Shown: piece by piece, positions 26,468 through 38,232 of the stretch
Numbering within the stretch: the first letter of the stretch is position 1
How the letters are laid out: every line of letters begins with the position of its first letter
Source of the DNA: Virgibacillus profundi
GTDB taxonomy: Bacteria > Bacillota > Bacilli > Bacillales > Amphibacillaceae
Assembly (NCBI RefSeq): GCF_002287375.1
Contig: NZ_NPOA01000009.1
Coordinates: 62,001 to 126,000 of the forward strand
DNA length: 64,000 nt
Reading direction: 5' to 3'
Notes under the pieces: generated by a model
Seen by the model: only the letters and a program-made list of their open reading frames with translations
What the model was told of the DNA's origin: nothing
Databases searched by the model: none
Translations under genes and position numbers: made by a program

Positions 26468-28276
26468 ATGGTGAAAAAACAAAGGAATGTACGTAACTTT
26501 TCGATTATTGCTCATATCGATCATGGAAAGTCTACATTGGCTGACCGGATTTTAGAAAATACCAAAGCATTGACACAGCGTGAAATGAAAGAACAATTTC
26601 TGGATGCAATGGATTTGGAACGTGAACGTGGTATTACAATTAAACTGAATGCAGTTCAGCTTTTTTATACGAGTAAAAGTGGCGAGGAGTTTACTTTTCA
26701 TTTAATCGACACACCGGGCCATGTTGATTTTACATACGAAGTATCACGAAGCCTTGCAGCTTGCGAGGGTGCAATTTTAGTAGTTGATGCAGCACAGGGA
26801 ATTGAAGCACAGACCTTAGCAAATGTTTATCTTGCAATGGATAATGAATTGGAAATCATTCCTGTTATTAATAAAATTGACCTACCAAGTGCGGATCCTG
26901 AACGTGTTAAGAAAGAATTGGAAGATGTTATTGGTATTGACGGGGATGATGTAATTTTAGCCTCTGCAAAGTCAAATATTGGGATTGAAGAAATTCTGGA
27001 ACGTATAACTGAAGTGATTCCTGAACCTGAGGGTAATGCAGATGAGCCATTAAAAGCGCTTATTTTTGATTCCCTATATGATTCGTATCGTGGCGTTATT
27101 GCTTATGTTTGTATTAAGGAGGGATCCCTCAAGGTTGGCGATAAAATTAAAATGATGGCAACAGGGAAAGAATTTGAAGTTAATGAAGTGGGTGTCTTTA
27201 CACCAAAACCTGTTGGAAAAGAAGAGCTTACTGTCGGAGACGTTGGCTATTTGACTGCTTCCATTAAAAATGTAGGGGACACGGAAGTAGGGGATACAGT
27301 CACACATTCAGGTCGACCTGCAGCAGAAGCTCTCCCGGGTTATCGACGTTTAAATCCAATGGTGTTCTGTGGTTTGTACCCAATTGATTCCAATAGTTAC
27401 AATGATTTAAGAGAAGCACTGGAGCGATTGGAATTAAATGATTCTTCCTTGCAGTATGAACCGGAAACATCACAAGCATTAGGTTTCGGTTTCCGCTGTG
27501 GTTTTCTGGGATTATTGCATATGGAAATTATTCAAGAACGGATTGAACGTGAATTTAACATTGATTTGATTACTACTGCTCCGAGTGTAATTTATGAAGT
27601 GGAACAGACGGACGGAGAAATATTAACGATTGATAATCCTTCGACTATGCCTGATCCACAAAAAATCAGTGAAATAAAAGAACCTTATGTTAAAGCGACC
27701 ATCATGGTGCCGAATGACTATGTTGGTGCAGTTATGGAAATCTCACAAAAGAAACGCGGACAATTTATTGACATGGAATATTTGGATGATATCCGTGTAA
27801 ATGTTATTTATAATATCCCATTATCTGAAATTGTTTACGACTTTTTTGATCAATTGAAATCACAAACCAAAGGCTATGCTTCATTTGATTATGAAATAAT
27901 TGGCTATAGACCATCAAATCTTGTGAAAATGGATATATTGCTTAATGCAGAGACGATCGATGCATTGTCCTTTATTGTTCATCAGGATTTTGCGTATGAG
28001 CGTGGAAAGCAGATTGTTGGAAAACTAAAAAAGTTAATTCCAAAACAACAATTTGAAGTACCGGTTCAAGCTGCGATTGGAAACAAAATTGTTTCAAGAT
28101 CAACGATAAAGGCAGTTCGAAAAGATGTTACTGCCAAACTATACGGTGGAGACATTTCACGTAAACGTAAATTGCTGGAAAAACAAAAAGAAGGAAAAAA
28201 GCGCATGAAAATGGTTGGTTCTGTAGAAGTACCACAGGAAGCGTTCATGGCTATATTAGAAATGGATGAAGATTAA
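26468..28276 (+). CDS. lepA: Elongation factor 4 (LepA)
   Basis: A ribosome-binding GTPase that affects back-translocation and initiation/30S assembly; 602 residues. G1 is [10 protein letters not shown]2 lies at ERGITIK, G3 is DTPGHVD and G4 [10 protein letters not shown]. The unique C-terminal domain is seen in [33 protein letters not shown] precedes the ATG. It has its own leader of about 110 bases after the yqxA terminator. Confidence 0.98.
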   Translation: MVKKQRNVRNFSIIAHIDHGKSTLADRILENTKALTQREMKEQFLDAMDLERERGITIKLNAVQLFYTSKSGEEFTFHLIDTPGHVDFTYEVSRSLAACEGAILVVDAAQGIEAQTLANVYLAMDNELEIIPVINKIDLPSADPERVKKELEDVIGIDGDDVILASAKSNIGIEEILERITEVIPEPEGNADEPLKALIFDSLYDSYRGVIAYVCIKEGSLKVGDKIKMMATGKEFEVNEVGVFTPKPVGKEELTVGDVGYLTASIKNVGDTEVGDTVTHSGRPAAEALPGYRRLNPMVFCGLYPIDSNSYNDLREALERLELNDSSLQYEPETSQALGFGFRCGFLGLLHMEIIQERIEREFNIDLITTAPSVIYEVEQTDGEILTIDNPSTMPDPQKISEIKEPYVKATIMVPNDYVGAVMEISQKKRGQFIDMEYLDDIRVNVIYNIPLSEIVYDFFDQLKSQTKGYASFDYEIIGYRPSNLVKMDILLNAETIDALSFIVHQDFAYERGKQIVGKLKKLIPKQQFEVPVQAAIGNKIVSRSTIKAVRKDVTAKLYGGDISRKRKLLEKQKEGKKRMKMVGSVEVPQEAFMAILEMDED

Positions 28277-28374
28277 ATAAGAACATGACTTTAGGGGGTA
28301 CTTAAATGCGATCATGCTGAATAGTTCTCCCCTTTTCTTATTCTTCGGCATTCTATAAGGGGTGAATGAACTTG

Positions 28375-29547
28375 GTGCAATCTGTATATATTCACATACC
28401 GTTTTGTCAGCAAATCTGTCATTACTGTGATTTTGTGAAGTTTTTTTATAATGAAAAATTAGCAACACAATACATTGAAGCTTTAGCAAATGAAATGAAA
28501 ATGAATATCCCAGGATCCAAAAACCAAATGAAAACAATCTATATTGGTGGAGGTACACCAACTGCATTAAACATAGAGCAACTCAGGTCTTTATTGGAAA
28601 TAATTAATAAGAAGTTTGATATTGCAAAATGTGAGGAATTTACTATAGAAGTAAACCCAGGTGATCTAGGGAAAGATAAAATTAACCTTCTGAAAGCATT
28701 TGGGGTTAGCAGGATATCATTTGGTGTTCAGGTTATGGATGACCAAATGCTCAAGGATTTAGGAAGATTGCATAAAGTCAGTGACGTATATAAAACTGTC
28801 GATCAACTGCAGCAGTATGGATTTACAAATATAAGCCTTGATTTAATCTATGCATTGCCAAATCAGACAGTTGAACAATTTCAAAAGTCGCTAAATGAAG
28901 CGATGACTTTTGATCTTCCGCATTACTCAACCTATGCATTGCAAATAGAGCCTAAAACTGTATTTTTTCAGCGGCATAAAAAGGGAGTATTGCCTCGACC
29001 TGCCGAGGAGGAAGAGGTTCAAATGTATGAGATTTTAAAAGAAACAATGAAAAGAGCCAAGGTTGACCAGTATGAAATTAGTAATTTTGCAAAACCAGGC
29101 TATGAGAGCAAGCATAACCGAACATATTGGAGCAATGAATATTATTACGGGTTTGGAGCAGGTGCACATGGCTATCTACCAGGAAAACGCATTGGCAATA
29201 TTCGCCCATTACCAGCTTATATTAAACAGGCTTTGAATGACGGTAAACCTATTCTACAAGTAGAAAAGGTTGGCATGAAAGAACAGATTGAGGAAGAAAT
29301 GTTTTTAGGAATGCGTATGGTTAAAGGAATTAATAAATCTGATTTTAAGAAGAAGTTTGGATTTTCACTGAATGAACTGTACAAACAACCCATAAAAGAC
29401 TTTGTAAGAACAGGTCTGCTGATTGATACTCAGAAAGATCTTCGTTTAACAAATCAGGGGATGTTACTAGCAAATCGGGTATTTGAAAAATTCCTGTTAG
29501 ATGACGATTTTCAAGAAAAGTATCCCGATTTAGTACAAGTTTATTGA
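28375..29547 (+). CDS. hemW: Radical SAM heme chaperone HemW
   Basis: A coproporphyrinogen-III-oxidase-like protein, now regarded as a heme chaperone (HemW) rather than the oxidase; about 390 residues. IHIPFCQQICHYCDF carries the CxxxCxxC cluster motif, IYIGGGTPTAL follows, and a C-terminal winged-helix region ends at about 385. The start is a choice between ATG 28366, TTG 28372 and GTG 28375; AAGGGGTGA ends at 28365, directly before the ATG, so the TTG or GTG is more likely. It precedes hrcA, as in B. subtilis. Confidence 0.93.
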   Translation: MQSVYIHIPFCQQICHYCDFVKFFYNEKLATQYIEALANEMKMNIPGSKNQMKTIYIGGGTPTALNIEQLRSLLEIINKKFDIAKCEEFTIEVNPGDLGKDKINLLKAFGVSRISFGVQVMDDQMLKDLGRLHKVSDVYKTVDQLQQYGFTNISLDLIYALPNQTVEQFQKSLNEAMTFDLPHYSTYALQIEPKTVFFQRHKKGVLPRPAEEEEVQMYEILKETMKRAKVDQYEISNFAKPGYESKHNRTYWSNEYYYGFGAGAHGYLPGKRIGNIRPLPAYIKQALNDGKPILQVEKVGMKEQIEEEMFLGMRMVKGINKSDFKKKFGFSLNELYKQPIKDFVRTGLLIDTQKDLRLTNQGMLLANRVFEKFLLDDDFQEKYPDLVQVY

Positions 29548-29579
29548 CAAAAAAAATAGGATTTGATAATTTATATAAT
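29544..29579 (+). promoter_or_regulatory. Promoter region of the hrcA heat-shock operon
   Basis: TTGACA at 29544-29549, with -10 candidates GATAAT (29565-29570, spacing 15) or TATAAT (29574-29579, spacing 24). Neither spacing is ideal, so the exact -10 is uncertain. It lies immediately before the CIRCE operator. Confidence 0.6.
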
Positions 29580-29583
29580 AGCA

Positions 29584-29610
29584 TTAGCACTCGCAACTGT
29601 TGAGTGCTAA
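29584..29610 (+). promoter_or_regulatory. CIRCE operator
   Basis: TTAGCACTC, nine bases, GAGTGCTAA: a perfect match to the CIRCE consensus bound by HrcA. It overlaps the transcription start region and ends 14 bases before the hrcA ATG, so HrcA represses its own operon. Confidence 0.97.
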
Positions 29611-29624
29611 CAGAGGTGAACATC

Positions 29625-30656
29625 ATGTTAACAGAAAGGCAATTATTAATTTTGCAGGTCATTATTGATGATTTCATCGAAACAGCCCATCCTGTTGGCT
29701 CTCGTGCTATTTCAAAAAATGGTAATGTTCCATATAGTGCTGCTACAATCAGAAATGAAATGGCAGACCTTGAAGATATGGGTTTCTTAGAGAAAACACA
29801 TTCATCTTCAGGACGGATTCCTTCTGAAAAGGGCTATCGATATTATGTCGATCATTTAATTGCACCAATTACATTAAAAAAAGATGTAAATATTATTAAG
29901 AACATTATCCAGGATGGTTTTTTTGAGTTTGAACAGGTTGTTCAAATGTCAGCTGAAGTGTTGTCAAAACTGACAAATTATACTTCCATCATTCTGGGAC
30001 CGGAATTATATGAAACCAAATTGAAGCAAATACAGCTTATAACATTATCAGATCATACAGCTGTTGCCATTTTGGTTACAAATACCGGACATGTTGAACA
30101 TCGCTCGTTTTCTATTCCTCCTGATATCAAGCCGTCAGATCTGGAGAAAATGGTGAACATTTTAAATGAACGGTTAAATGGTGTCCCGATTGTGCGGCTG
30201 CCTGAGATGTTTAGAACTGAAATTGCTGCATTAATGAAAAGATATATCAATGATTTTGAAAAATCCTATGATTACTTAAAAGCAGTATTTTTTAATGAAA
30301 ATCCTGTGAAGCTGTATATTGGCGGTAAATCAAATATACTAATGCAGCCGGAGTTCAATGATGTCGATAAGATCCGTTCATTTTATTCCATGATGGAGAG
30401 AGAAGACGAAATAGCGAACCTGTTAAAAGGTTCCGAGAGTGGCATAAAAGTAACGATTGGCCATGAAAATGAAGTAGAGGCAATTAAGGATTTCAGTTTA
30501 ATTACTGCATCTTATCATTTAGGTGAAGGTCAAATGGGCACAATTGCACTACTTGGTCCAACGAGAATGGAGTATAGAAAAGTTATCTCATTATTAAAAG
30601 GTTTATCTAATGAAATGACAGATGCTCTATATTTATGGTACAAAAATAATGAATAG
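29625..30656 (+). CDS. hrcA: Heat-inducible transcription repressor HrcA
   Basis: The repressor of class I heat-shock genes, 343 residues. MLTERQLLILQVIIDDFIET then VGSRAISKN and SAATIRNEMADLEDMGFLEK form the winged-helix domain; LIGPTRMEYRK-like LLGPTRMEYRKVISLLKGLS is the C-terminal signature. The ATG at 29625 has AGAGGTGA upstream; an earlier in-frame GTG lies inside the CIRCE operator and is rejected. First gene of a hrcA-grpE-dnaK-dnaJ operon. Confidence 0.97.
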   Translation: MLTERQLLILQVIIDDFIETAHPVGSRAISKNGNVPYSAATIRNEMADLEDMGFLEKTHSSSGRIPSEKGYRYYVDHLIAPITLKKDVNIIKNIIQDGFFEFEQVVQMSAEVLSKLTNYTSIILGPELYETKLKQIQLITLSDHTAVAILVTNTGHVEHRSFSIPPDIKPSDLEKMVNILNERLNGVPIVRLPEMFRTEIAALMKRYINDFEKSYDYLKAVFFNENPVKLYIGGKSNILMQPEFNDVDKIRSFYSMMEREDEIANLLKGSESGIKVTIGHENEVEAIKDFSLITASYHLGEGQMGTIALLGPTRMEYRKVISLLKGLSNEMTDALYLWYKNNE

Positions 30657-30784
30657 AAATAAGTAATTTATAACAGATGTGAGTGTGGTAGGATCATCTC
30701 TTACCACACCTTTGGAATGCAGTTTATTACGATTGCTATTCGAGACAAAAGTCTAATTTGGTATGATAACGGAGGTGGCACAAA

Positions 30785-31363
30785 ATGGAAAAACAAGAGA
30801 AAGATATGTTTACTGAAGAAGAATCGAAATCCAATGATGAATCTGAAGTTATTGAAGTGATTGATTCAGAAGAAAATGAAACGAATGTTTCCGAAGATAG
30901 TGAGCCTGAAACACTTCAAAAGGATTATCAATCCCTGCAACAGGAAAAAGATGAGATGTCTCAGCGACTGCTTCGCCTGCAAGCAGAATTTGATAATTTT
31001 AAAAAGCGTTCGCAAAAAGAGAAGGATGCGGATCGTAAATATAAATCCCAGGATCTCGTAAATGAACTCTTACCAGCAATTGATAATTTTGAAAGAGCAT
31101 TGCAGGTTGAAGTAACTGAAGCAACGTCAAGCCTGATTGAAGGTATTACTATGGTATACCGTCAACTGCAGGATGCATTGAAATCTCAGGACGTTGAAGT
31201 AATAGAATCAGAAGGCAAAGAGTTTGATCCAAATCTGCATCATGCAGTAATGCAAGTTGAAGATGGGGAAATGGACTCAAATATTGTTGTAGAAGAATTA
31301 CAAAAAGGGTATATGCTGAAAGACCGTGTTATTCGACCAGCAATGGTTAAAGTAAATAAATAA
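30785..31363 (+). CDS. grpE: Nucleotide exchange factor GrpE
   Basis: The exchange factor of the DnaK chaperone, 192 residues. An acidic N-terminal tail (about 1-45) precedes a coiled coil (EKDEMSQRLLRLQAEFDNFK) and a beta domain with HHAVMQVEDGEMDSNIVVEE and GYMLKDRVIRPAMVKV. GGAGGTGGCACAA precedes the ATG. It lies 128 bases after hrcA, within the operon. Confidence 0.97.
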   Translation: MEKQEKDMFTEEESKSNDESEVIEVIDSEENETNVSEDSEPETLQKDYQSLQQEKDEMSQRLLRLQAEFDNFKKRSQKEKDADRKYKSQDLVNELLPAIDNFERALQVEVTEATSSLIEGITMVYRQLQDALKSQDVEVIESEGKEFDPNLHHAVMQVEDGEMDSNIVVEELQKGYMLKDRVIRPAMVKVNK

Positions 31364-31379
31364 ATGTGTAAGTAGTTAA

Positions 31380-33230
<1,851 letters not shown>

Positions 33231-33245
33231 TAGATTAAAACCATT

Positions 33246-33283
33246 AGTCAAAGTCAGGAACCCCTTGGCTTTGGCTTTTTTTT
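33246..33283 (+). terminator. Terminator or attenuator between dnaK and dnaJ
   Basis: AGTCAAAGTCA (33246-33256) pairs over 11 bases with TGGCTTTGGCT (33266-33276), with several G-U pairs, followed by a run of eight Ts. It probably lowers dnaJ expression relative to dnaK unless read through. Confidence 0.8.
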
Positions 33284-33374
33284 CGGATAGAGATTAACGA
33301 ACATTTGCCACTGTGGCTGTTATGATGATAAGATAAAACGTATTCAAGTAGTGGATCGGGAGAGTGATTTTCAA

Positions 33375-34505
33375 GTGAGCAAGCGAGATTTTTATGATGT
33401 ACTTGGAGTTGGCAAGGATGCTCCTAAAGAAGATATAAAAAAGGCGTACCGTAAATTAGCACGAAAATATCATCCGGATGTTAATAAAGAGGAAGATGCA
33501 GGAGATAAATTTAAAGAGGCTAAAGAGGCTTACGAAGTTTTAAGTAATGAACAAAAACGTTCGCAATATGACCAATTTGGACATGCGGGAGCCGGGGGTC
33601 AAGGATTTGGTGGCTTTGGCGGAGGTGCACAGGACTTCGGTGGCTTTGGTGATATTTTTGATATGTTTTTTGGTGGCGGTGGTGGCCGCAGACATGACCC
33701 AAATGCTCCACAGCAAGGTGCAGACCTTCAATATACAATGGTCCTGGATTTTGAGGAAGCAATTTTTGGAAAAGAAACAGATATTAGCATTCCAAAAGAT
33801 GAAGAATGTGATACATGTCATGGTTCAGGTGCTAAGCCGGGAACCAAAACAAAAACTTGTTCCCATTGTAATGGGGCTGGACAGCTAAATCAGGAACAGA
33901 ATACGCCATTTGGCAGAGTCGTTAACCGTAGAGTATGCCATCACTGTAATGGCTCCGGGAAAATAATTCCGGAGAAATGTAATACTTGTGGCGGAAAAGG
34001 GAAAGTGAAAAAACATAGACAGATTCATATTACTCTTCCAGCTGGTATAGATGAAGGACAGCAAATTCGCGTTTCCGGTAAAGGTGAACCAGGGGTAAAT
34101 GGCGGTCCACCAGGAGATTTATATGTAGTGGTTCAAGTTAGGGGCCATGACTTTTTTGAACGAGATGGAGATCATATTTTCTGTGAAATTCCATTGAACT
34201 ATACACAGGCTGCATTAGGTGATGAAGTAGAAGTGCCAACTGTCCATGGTAAAGTTATGTTGAAAATCCCTGCAGGAACTCAATCTGGCAAAACCTTCCG
34301 TTTGAAAGGGAAAGGTGCTCCAAATGTTCGTGGCTATGGACATGGTGATCAGCATATTATCGTAAAACTAGTCACACCTACAAAATTAACGGAACGACAA
34401 AAAGAATTACTCCGCGAATTTAATGAAATTGGTGGTAATGAATCAACAAATGAGCAAGACAGTTCTATATTTCAACGATTTAAAAATGCTTTTAAAAACG
34501 ATTGA
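33375..34505 (+). CDS. dnaJ: Co-chaperone DnaJ (Hsp40)
   Basis: The J-protein partner of DnaK, 376 residues. The J domain has the KYHPDVN motif, followed by a Gly/Phe-rich linker ([18 protein letters not shown]) and four CxxCxGxG zinc repeats ([32 protein letters not shown]). The GTG at 33375 follows GGGAGAGTGA by seven bases; conserved sequence ([11 protein letters not shown]) begins right there, so the earlier GTG at 33351 is rejected. Confidence 0.97.
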   Translation: MSKRDFYDVLGVGKDAPKEDIKKAYRKLARKYHPDVNKEEDAGDKFKEAKEAYEVLSNEQKRSQYDQFGHAGAGGQGFGGFGGGAQDFGGFGDIFDMFFGGGGGRRHDPNAPQQGADLQYTMVLDFEEAIFGKETDISIPKDEECDTCHGSGAKPGTKTKTCSHCNGAGQLNQEQNTPFGRVVNRRVCHHCNGSGKIIPEKCNTCGGKGKVKKHRQIHITLPAGIDEGQQIRVSGKGEPGVNGGPPGDLYVVVQVRGHDFFERDGDHIFCEIPLNYTQAALGDEVEVPTVHGKVMLKIPAGTQSGKTFRLKGKGAPNVRGYGHGDQHIIVKLVTPTKLTERQKELLREFNEIGGNESTNEQDSSIFQRFKNAFKND

Positions 34506-34527
34506 CGATGTTGCATAGCAACATCGT
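34505..34527 (+). terminator. Hairpin after dnaJ
   Basis: A perfect 10-bp stem ACGATGTTGC/GCAACATCGT with a three-base loop begins at the dnaJ stop codon. The T-tract is weak (TTTAC), so it may act as an RNA stabiliser or processing point rather than a full terminator before prmA. Confidence 0.55.
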
Positions 34528-34612
34528 TTACATAGGGAAGCTAAAGCTGTCCGGCTCAAGCAGACGAAAAGCATGAGCAATAATTTCTCATAAATGGAAT
34601 GGGTGGATCAAT

Positions 34613-35551
34613 ATGAAATGGTCAGAGCTTTGTATTCATACGACAAATGAGGCGATTGAACCAATTTCTAACATTTTACATGAAACTGGTGCAAGTGGTC
34701 TTGTTATTGAAGACCCTTTGGATTTAGTAAAAGAACGAGGGAATAATTTTGGTGAAATCTATGAGTTAGATGTGGATGACTATCCAAAAGAGGGTGTATT
34801 TATTAAAGCATACCTTCCTGTAAACAGTTTTTTAAGTGAAACGATTGAAGCAATTAAACAGGCGATAAATAATTTAATATTATACGATATTGATATTGGC
34901 AAAAATAATGTATCACTTAGTGAAGTTCATGAAGAAGATTGGGCAACTGCATGGAAAAAATATTATAAGCCTGTCAAGATATCGAAGAAAATAACGATTA
35001 CACCTACATGGGAAGACTACACACCAGTTTCCAGTGATGAAATTATTATTGAACTTGATCCGGGAATGGCTTTTGGAACTGGCACACATCCTACAACGGT
35101 TCTAAGTATACAGGCATTGGAACGGTTCCTTGAAAAAAATGATATCGTTCTGGATGTAGGTTGTGGTTCCGGCGTATTAAGTATTGCATCTGCCATGCTG
35201 GGTGCAGGTGAAGTCCATGCATACGATTTAGATGATATTGCGGTTAAAAGTACGAAGTCGAATGCTGAGCTAAATAAATTAGGGAACTATATTATAACAA
35301 AACAAAATAATTTGCTTGACCAAGTAAATGAAAACGCAAATATTATCGTATCAAATATACTAGCTGAAATCATAGTTCAGTTTGTTGAAGATGCCTGGAA
35401 TAATCTTGAATATGGCGGTCTATTCATTACATCCGGAATTATTCAAAATAAGAAACAGTTGGTTAAGGATAGGTTACAGCAGCAAGGGTTTGAAATTTTG
35501 GAAGTAAATGAAATGGAAGATTGGATTTCAATCGTAGCGAAAAAGATTTAA
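34613..35551 (+). CDS. prmA: Ribosomal protein L11 methyltransferase
   Basis: It trimethylates ribosomal protein uL11; 312 residues. The N-terminal MKWSELCIHTTNEAIEPISN recognition domain is followed by a SAM domain with DPGMAFGTGTHPTT, VLDVGCGSGVLSIASA and the NPPY-type motif here as VSNILAEI. The ATG has a GGGTGG site upstream. Same position (yqeT) as in the B. subtilis dnaK operon. Confidence 0.96.
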   Translation: MKWSELCIHTTNEAIEPISNILHETGASGLVIEDPLDLVKERGNNFGEIYELDVDDYPKEGVFIKAYLPVNSFLSETIEAIKQAINNLILYDIDIGKNNVSLSEVHEEDWATAWKKYYKPVKISKKITITPTWEDYTPVSSDEIIIELDPGMAFGTGTHPTTVLSIQALERFLEKNDIVLDVGCGSGVLSIASAMLGAGEVHAYDLDDIAVKSTKSNAELNKLGNYIITKQNNLLDQVNENANIIVSNILAEIIVQFVEDAWNNLEYGGLFITSGIIQNKKQLVKDRLQQQGFEILEVNEMEDWISIVAKKI

Positions 35552-35563
35552 GGATGGTGCGAT

Positions 35564-36322
35564 GTGCAACGATATTTTGTTCCTGAATCAGCGTGGAATG
35601 GGAATATAGTTACCATTAAAGATGATGATGCTCATCACATACATAGAGTAATGCGTTTTAAAGAGGGAGATCAGGTTATTTGCAACCATCCGGATGGAAG
35701 TGCTGCGATCTGTAACTTAATTGCTGTTGGATCAGATGAAGTGCGTTTGGAAGTAGAGGATTGGCTGAATGAATCTGTGGAACTCCCAATTGAAGTAACT
35801 ATTGCGCAAGGACTTCCAAAGGGCGATAAACTTGATTTAATATTACAAAAAGGAACGGAACTTGGTGCATCTTCCTTTATTCCTTTTCAGGCTGAAAGAT
35901 CTGTAGTTGTATGGGATAATAAAAAGATAGAAAAAAAGATGAAGCGCTTCTCTAAAATTGTGAAAGAGGCAAGCGAACAAAGTCATCGAAATAAAGTACC
36001 TGAAATAAAATCGCCGATGACAATGTCAGCTTTACTTAAGGAAAGTCAAAAATACGATGTAAAGATTTTTGCATATGAAGAGGAAGCTAAAATAGTTGAT
36101 TTTCAATCCTTTGGTACACTGTTAAATAAGCTAAAAAAAGACCAAAGTCTATTTGTCTGTATTGGTCCTGAAGGTGGTTTTTCACCTAAGGAAGCAGAGA
36201 CTTTAAGGGATAATAATTTCTATCCTGTTCGTCTGGGCCCGAGAATATTGAGAACAGAAACAGCGGCTTTATATGCTTTAGCAAGTATTTCCTACCATTT
36301 TGAAGAATTGAGGTGTAATTAA
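35564..36322 (+). CDS. rsmE: 16S rRNA (uracil(1498)-N3)-methyltransferase
   Basis: A SPOUT-class rRNA methyltransferase of 252 residues. It has an N-terminal PUA-like domain (QRYFVPESAW, HHIHRVMRFKEGDQV) and a trefoil-knot domain with QGLPKGDKLDLILQKGTELG, CIGPEGGFSPKEAE and RLGPRILRTETAALYAL. GTG start with AAGGATGG upstream. The stop overlaps the mtaB ATG by one base. Confidence 0.96.
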   Translation: MQRYFVPESAWNGNIVTIKDDDAHHIHRVMRFKEGDQVICNHPDGSAAICNLIAVGSDEVRLEVEDWLNESVELPIEVTIAQGLPKGDKLDLILQKGTELGASSFIPFQAERSVVVWDNKKIEKKMKRFSKIVKEASEQSHRNKVPEIKSPMTMSALLKESQKYDVKIFAYEEEAKIVDFQSFGTLLNKLKKDQSLFVCIGPEGGFSPKEAETLRDNNFYPVRLGPRILRTETAALYALASISYHFEELRCN

Positions 36323-37674
36323 TGCCAACAGTAGCATTTCATACATTAGGATGTAAGGTAAATCATTATGAAACAGAAGGTATTTGGCGGATGTTTATGG
36401 ATAATGGCTATGAACGCGTGGATTTTGACCATGATTCTGACGTTTATGTCATCAATACATGTACGGTAACAAATACTGGAGATAAAAAAAGCAGACAGAC
36501 CATACGTCGTGCAATTAGAAAAAACCCGGAAGCAATTGTCTGTGTAACAGGCTGCTATGCACAAACCTCTCCTGGAGAAATTATGGAAATCCCCGGAGTA
36601 GATGTGGTGGTTGGAACCCAGGATCGTAAAAATATGCTGAAATATATTGATGAACATCAAAAAACCAGAGAGCCAATTAATGGTGTGACAAATATAATGA
36701 AAAACCGTGTATTTGAGGAAATGGATGTTCCTGAATTTACGGATCGTACCAGAGCTTCATTGAAAATACAGGAGGGCTGTAATAACTTCTGTACATTTTG
36801 TATCATTCCATGGTCTAGAGGGTTACTGCGCTCACGAGATCCGGAAAATGTTGTAATGCAGGCACAGAAACTTGTTGATGCAGGTTATAAAGAAATTGTG
36901 CTTACAGGGATCCATACAGCTGGATACGGTGAAGACATGAATGACTATAACTTTGCAATGCTTCTAAACGACCTGGAAACAAAAGTAAATGGGCTAAAGC
37001 GCATTCGTATTTCCTCCATCGAGGCAAGTCAAATAACGGATGAAGTCATTGATGTCCTTGACAAGTCCGAAAAAATAGTCCGTCATCTGCATATTCCTTT
37101 GCAATCCGGATCTGATACCGTACTCGCAAGAATGCGCAGAAAATACTCAAGCGAATTTTACAAAGAAAAATTGCAAAAGATTCGGGGGGCACTGCCTGGA
37201 TTGGCAATCACTTCTGATGTAATTGTTGGATTTCCAGGAGAAACGGATGAGGAATTTAAGCAAACCTATAATTTTATAAAAGAAGTTGGTTACTCAGAAC
37301 TTCATGTATTTCCATTTTCCAGACGTACTGGAACACCTGCAGCGCGTATGAGTGATCAAGTGGATGAAGATCTTAAAAATGAACGAGTACATCAATTAAT
37401 CGAGTTGTCAGATCAATTAGCAAAGGAATATGCTTCTACTTATGAAAATGAAGTTTTAGAAGTGATTCCTGAAGAACGGGTTCATGATGAAAATCACCCT
37501 GAATTATTAATCGGCTATACTGATAACTATATGAAAGTACAGTTTGAAGGAACTCCTGACATGATTGGGAAAATTGTCCGGGTGAAAATAACAAAATCCG
37601 GCTACCCATTTAATGAAGGTTCTTTTGTAAGAATTATGGATACAGCGACACATGCACATGCCAAAGCAAATTAA
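36322..37674 (+). CDS. mtaB: tRNA (N6-threonylcarbamoyladenosine(37)-C2)-methylthiotransferase
   Basis: A radical SAM enzyme adding a methylthio group to t6A37 of tRNAs; 450 residues. The N-terminal UPF0004 domain has HTLGCKVNHYETEG with cluster cysteines, INTCTVTNTGDKKSR and VTGCYAQ. The radical SAM motif is CNNFCTFCIIPWSRG. A TRAM domain lies at the C-terminus. Last gene of the dnaK operon, followed by a clear terminator. Confidence 0.97.
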   Translation: MPTVAFHTLGCKVNHYETEGIWRMFMDNGYERVDFDHDSDVYVINTCTVTNTGDKKSRQTIRRAIRKNPEAIVCVTGCYAQTSPGEIMEIPGVDVVVGTQDRKNMLKYIDEHQKTREPINGVTNIMKNRVFEEMDVPEFTDRTRASLKIQEGCNNFCTFCIIPWSRGLLRSRDPENVVMQAQKLVDAGYKEIVLTGIHTAGYGEDMNDYNFAMLLNDLETKVNGLKRIRISSIEASQITDEVIDVLDKSEKIVRHLHIPLQSGSDTVLARMRRKYSSEFYKEKLQKIRGALPGLAITSDVIVGFPGETDEEFKQTYNFIKEVGYSELHVFPFSRRTGTPAARMSDQVDEDLKNERVHQLIELSDQLAKEYASTYENEVLEVIPEERVHDENHPELLIGYTDNYMKVQFEGTPDMIGKIVRVKITKSGYPFNEGSFVRIMDTATHAHAKAN

Positions 37675-37710
37675 AAGATAGACCCAGTCATTGACCGGGT
37701 CTATCTTTTT
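37673..37710 (+). terminator. Terminator of the hrcA-mtaB operon
   Basis: AAAGATAGACCC pairs with GGGTCTATCTTT, loop about 11 bases, followed by TTTTTGC. A strong, classic Rho-independent terminator. Confidence 0.92.
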
Positions 37711-37714
37711 GCTC

Positions 37715-37780
37715 TTTACAATAGCTGCAAAATCATTTAGTATATATAAATGGGCAAATTACTTACTTAGGTAAATAATT
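37715..37780 (+). promoter_or_regulatory. Promoter and candidate MarR operator
   Basis: TTTACA (37715-37720) and TAGTAT (37738-37743) are separated by 17 bases. Downstream, AATTACTTAC and GTAAATAATT (37757-37766 and 37771-37780) form an inverted repeat with one mismatch and a four-base centre, placed where a MarR dimer would block transcription. Confidence 0.5.
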
Positions 37781-37797
37781 AAGGAGTAACTCAGAAT

Positions 37798-38232
37798 ATG
37801 ACATTTTATAAAGAAAACCTTGTACATCTTATAAACCAAAAATATCGTTTTTTAAACAAAGAGCTAAATGAAGCATTAAATGAATTCGGATTATACCATT
37901 CTCAATGGACGATCATTTATTCCCTGTACAAAAAGGGGGCAATGACACAGACTGCTATTTGGCAGTATTTAAATGTTGAAGCACCTACGGTTACCAGGAC
38001 CGTAAAAAAATTAGAGGAAAATGGGTGGGTTGCGAGAATAAAGGGTGAGGATAAACGGCAAAACATCATAAATCTGACCAGCAAATCCCATATGAAAATT
38101 CATGCTATAAAAAACAGAATAGAATCATTTGAAAACGAAGCACTAAAAGGTTTATCAAAGCATGAGCAAGAGAATTTAAAAAATTTACTTCAAAAAATAG
38201 GCCCTGAGGAGAGAACTGATCAAGATGAATAA
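37798..38232 (+). CDS. MarR family transcriptional regulator
   Basis: A 144-residue winged-helix regulator. The recognition region is MTQTAIWQYLNVEAPTVTRTVKKLEENGWVARI and the wing is KGEDKRQNIINLT. It overlaps the following MFS transporter gene by eight bases, so it most likely controls that gene and itself in response to an unknown ligand. AAGGAGTAACTCAGAAT precedes the ATG. A palindrome in the leader could be its operator. Confidence 0.9.
   Translation: MTFYKENLVHLINQKYRFLNKELNEALNEFGLYHSQWTIIYSLYKKGAMTQTAIWQYLNVEAPTVTRTVKKLEENGWVARIKGEDKRQNIINLTSKSHMKIHAIKNRIESFENEALKGLSKHEQENLKNLLQKIGPEERTDQDE

Noticed and set aside
28306-28320. Four-codon leader frame (MRSC) with a good ribosome site between lepA and hemW
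   Set aside because: Too short to separate from chance, with no attenuator hairpin next to it.
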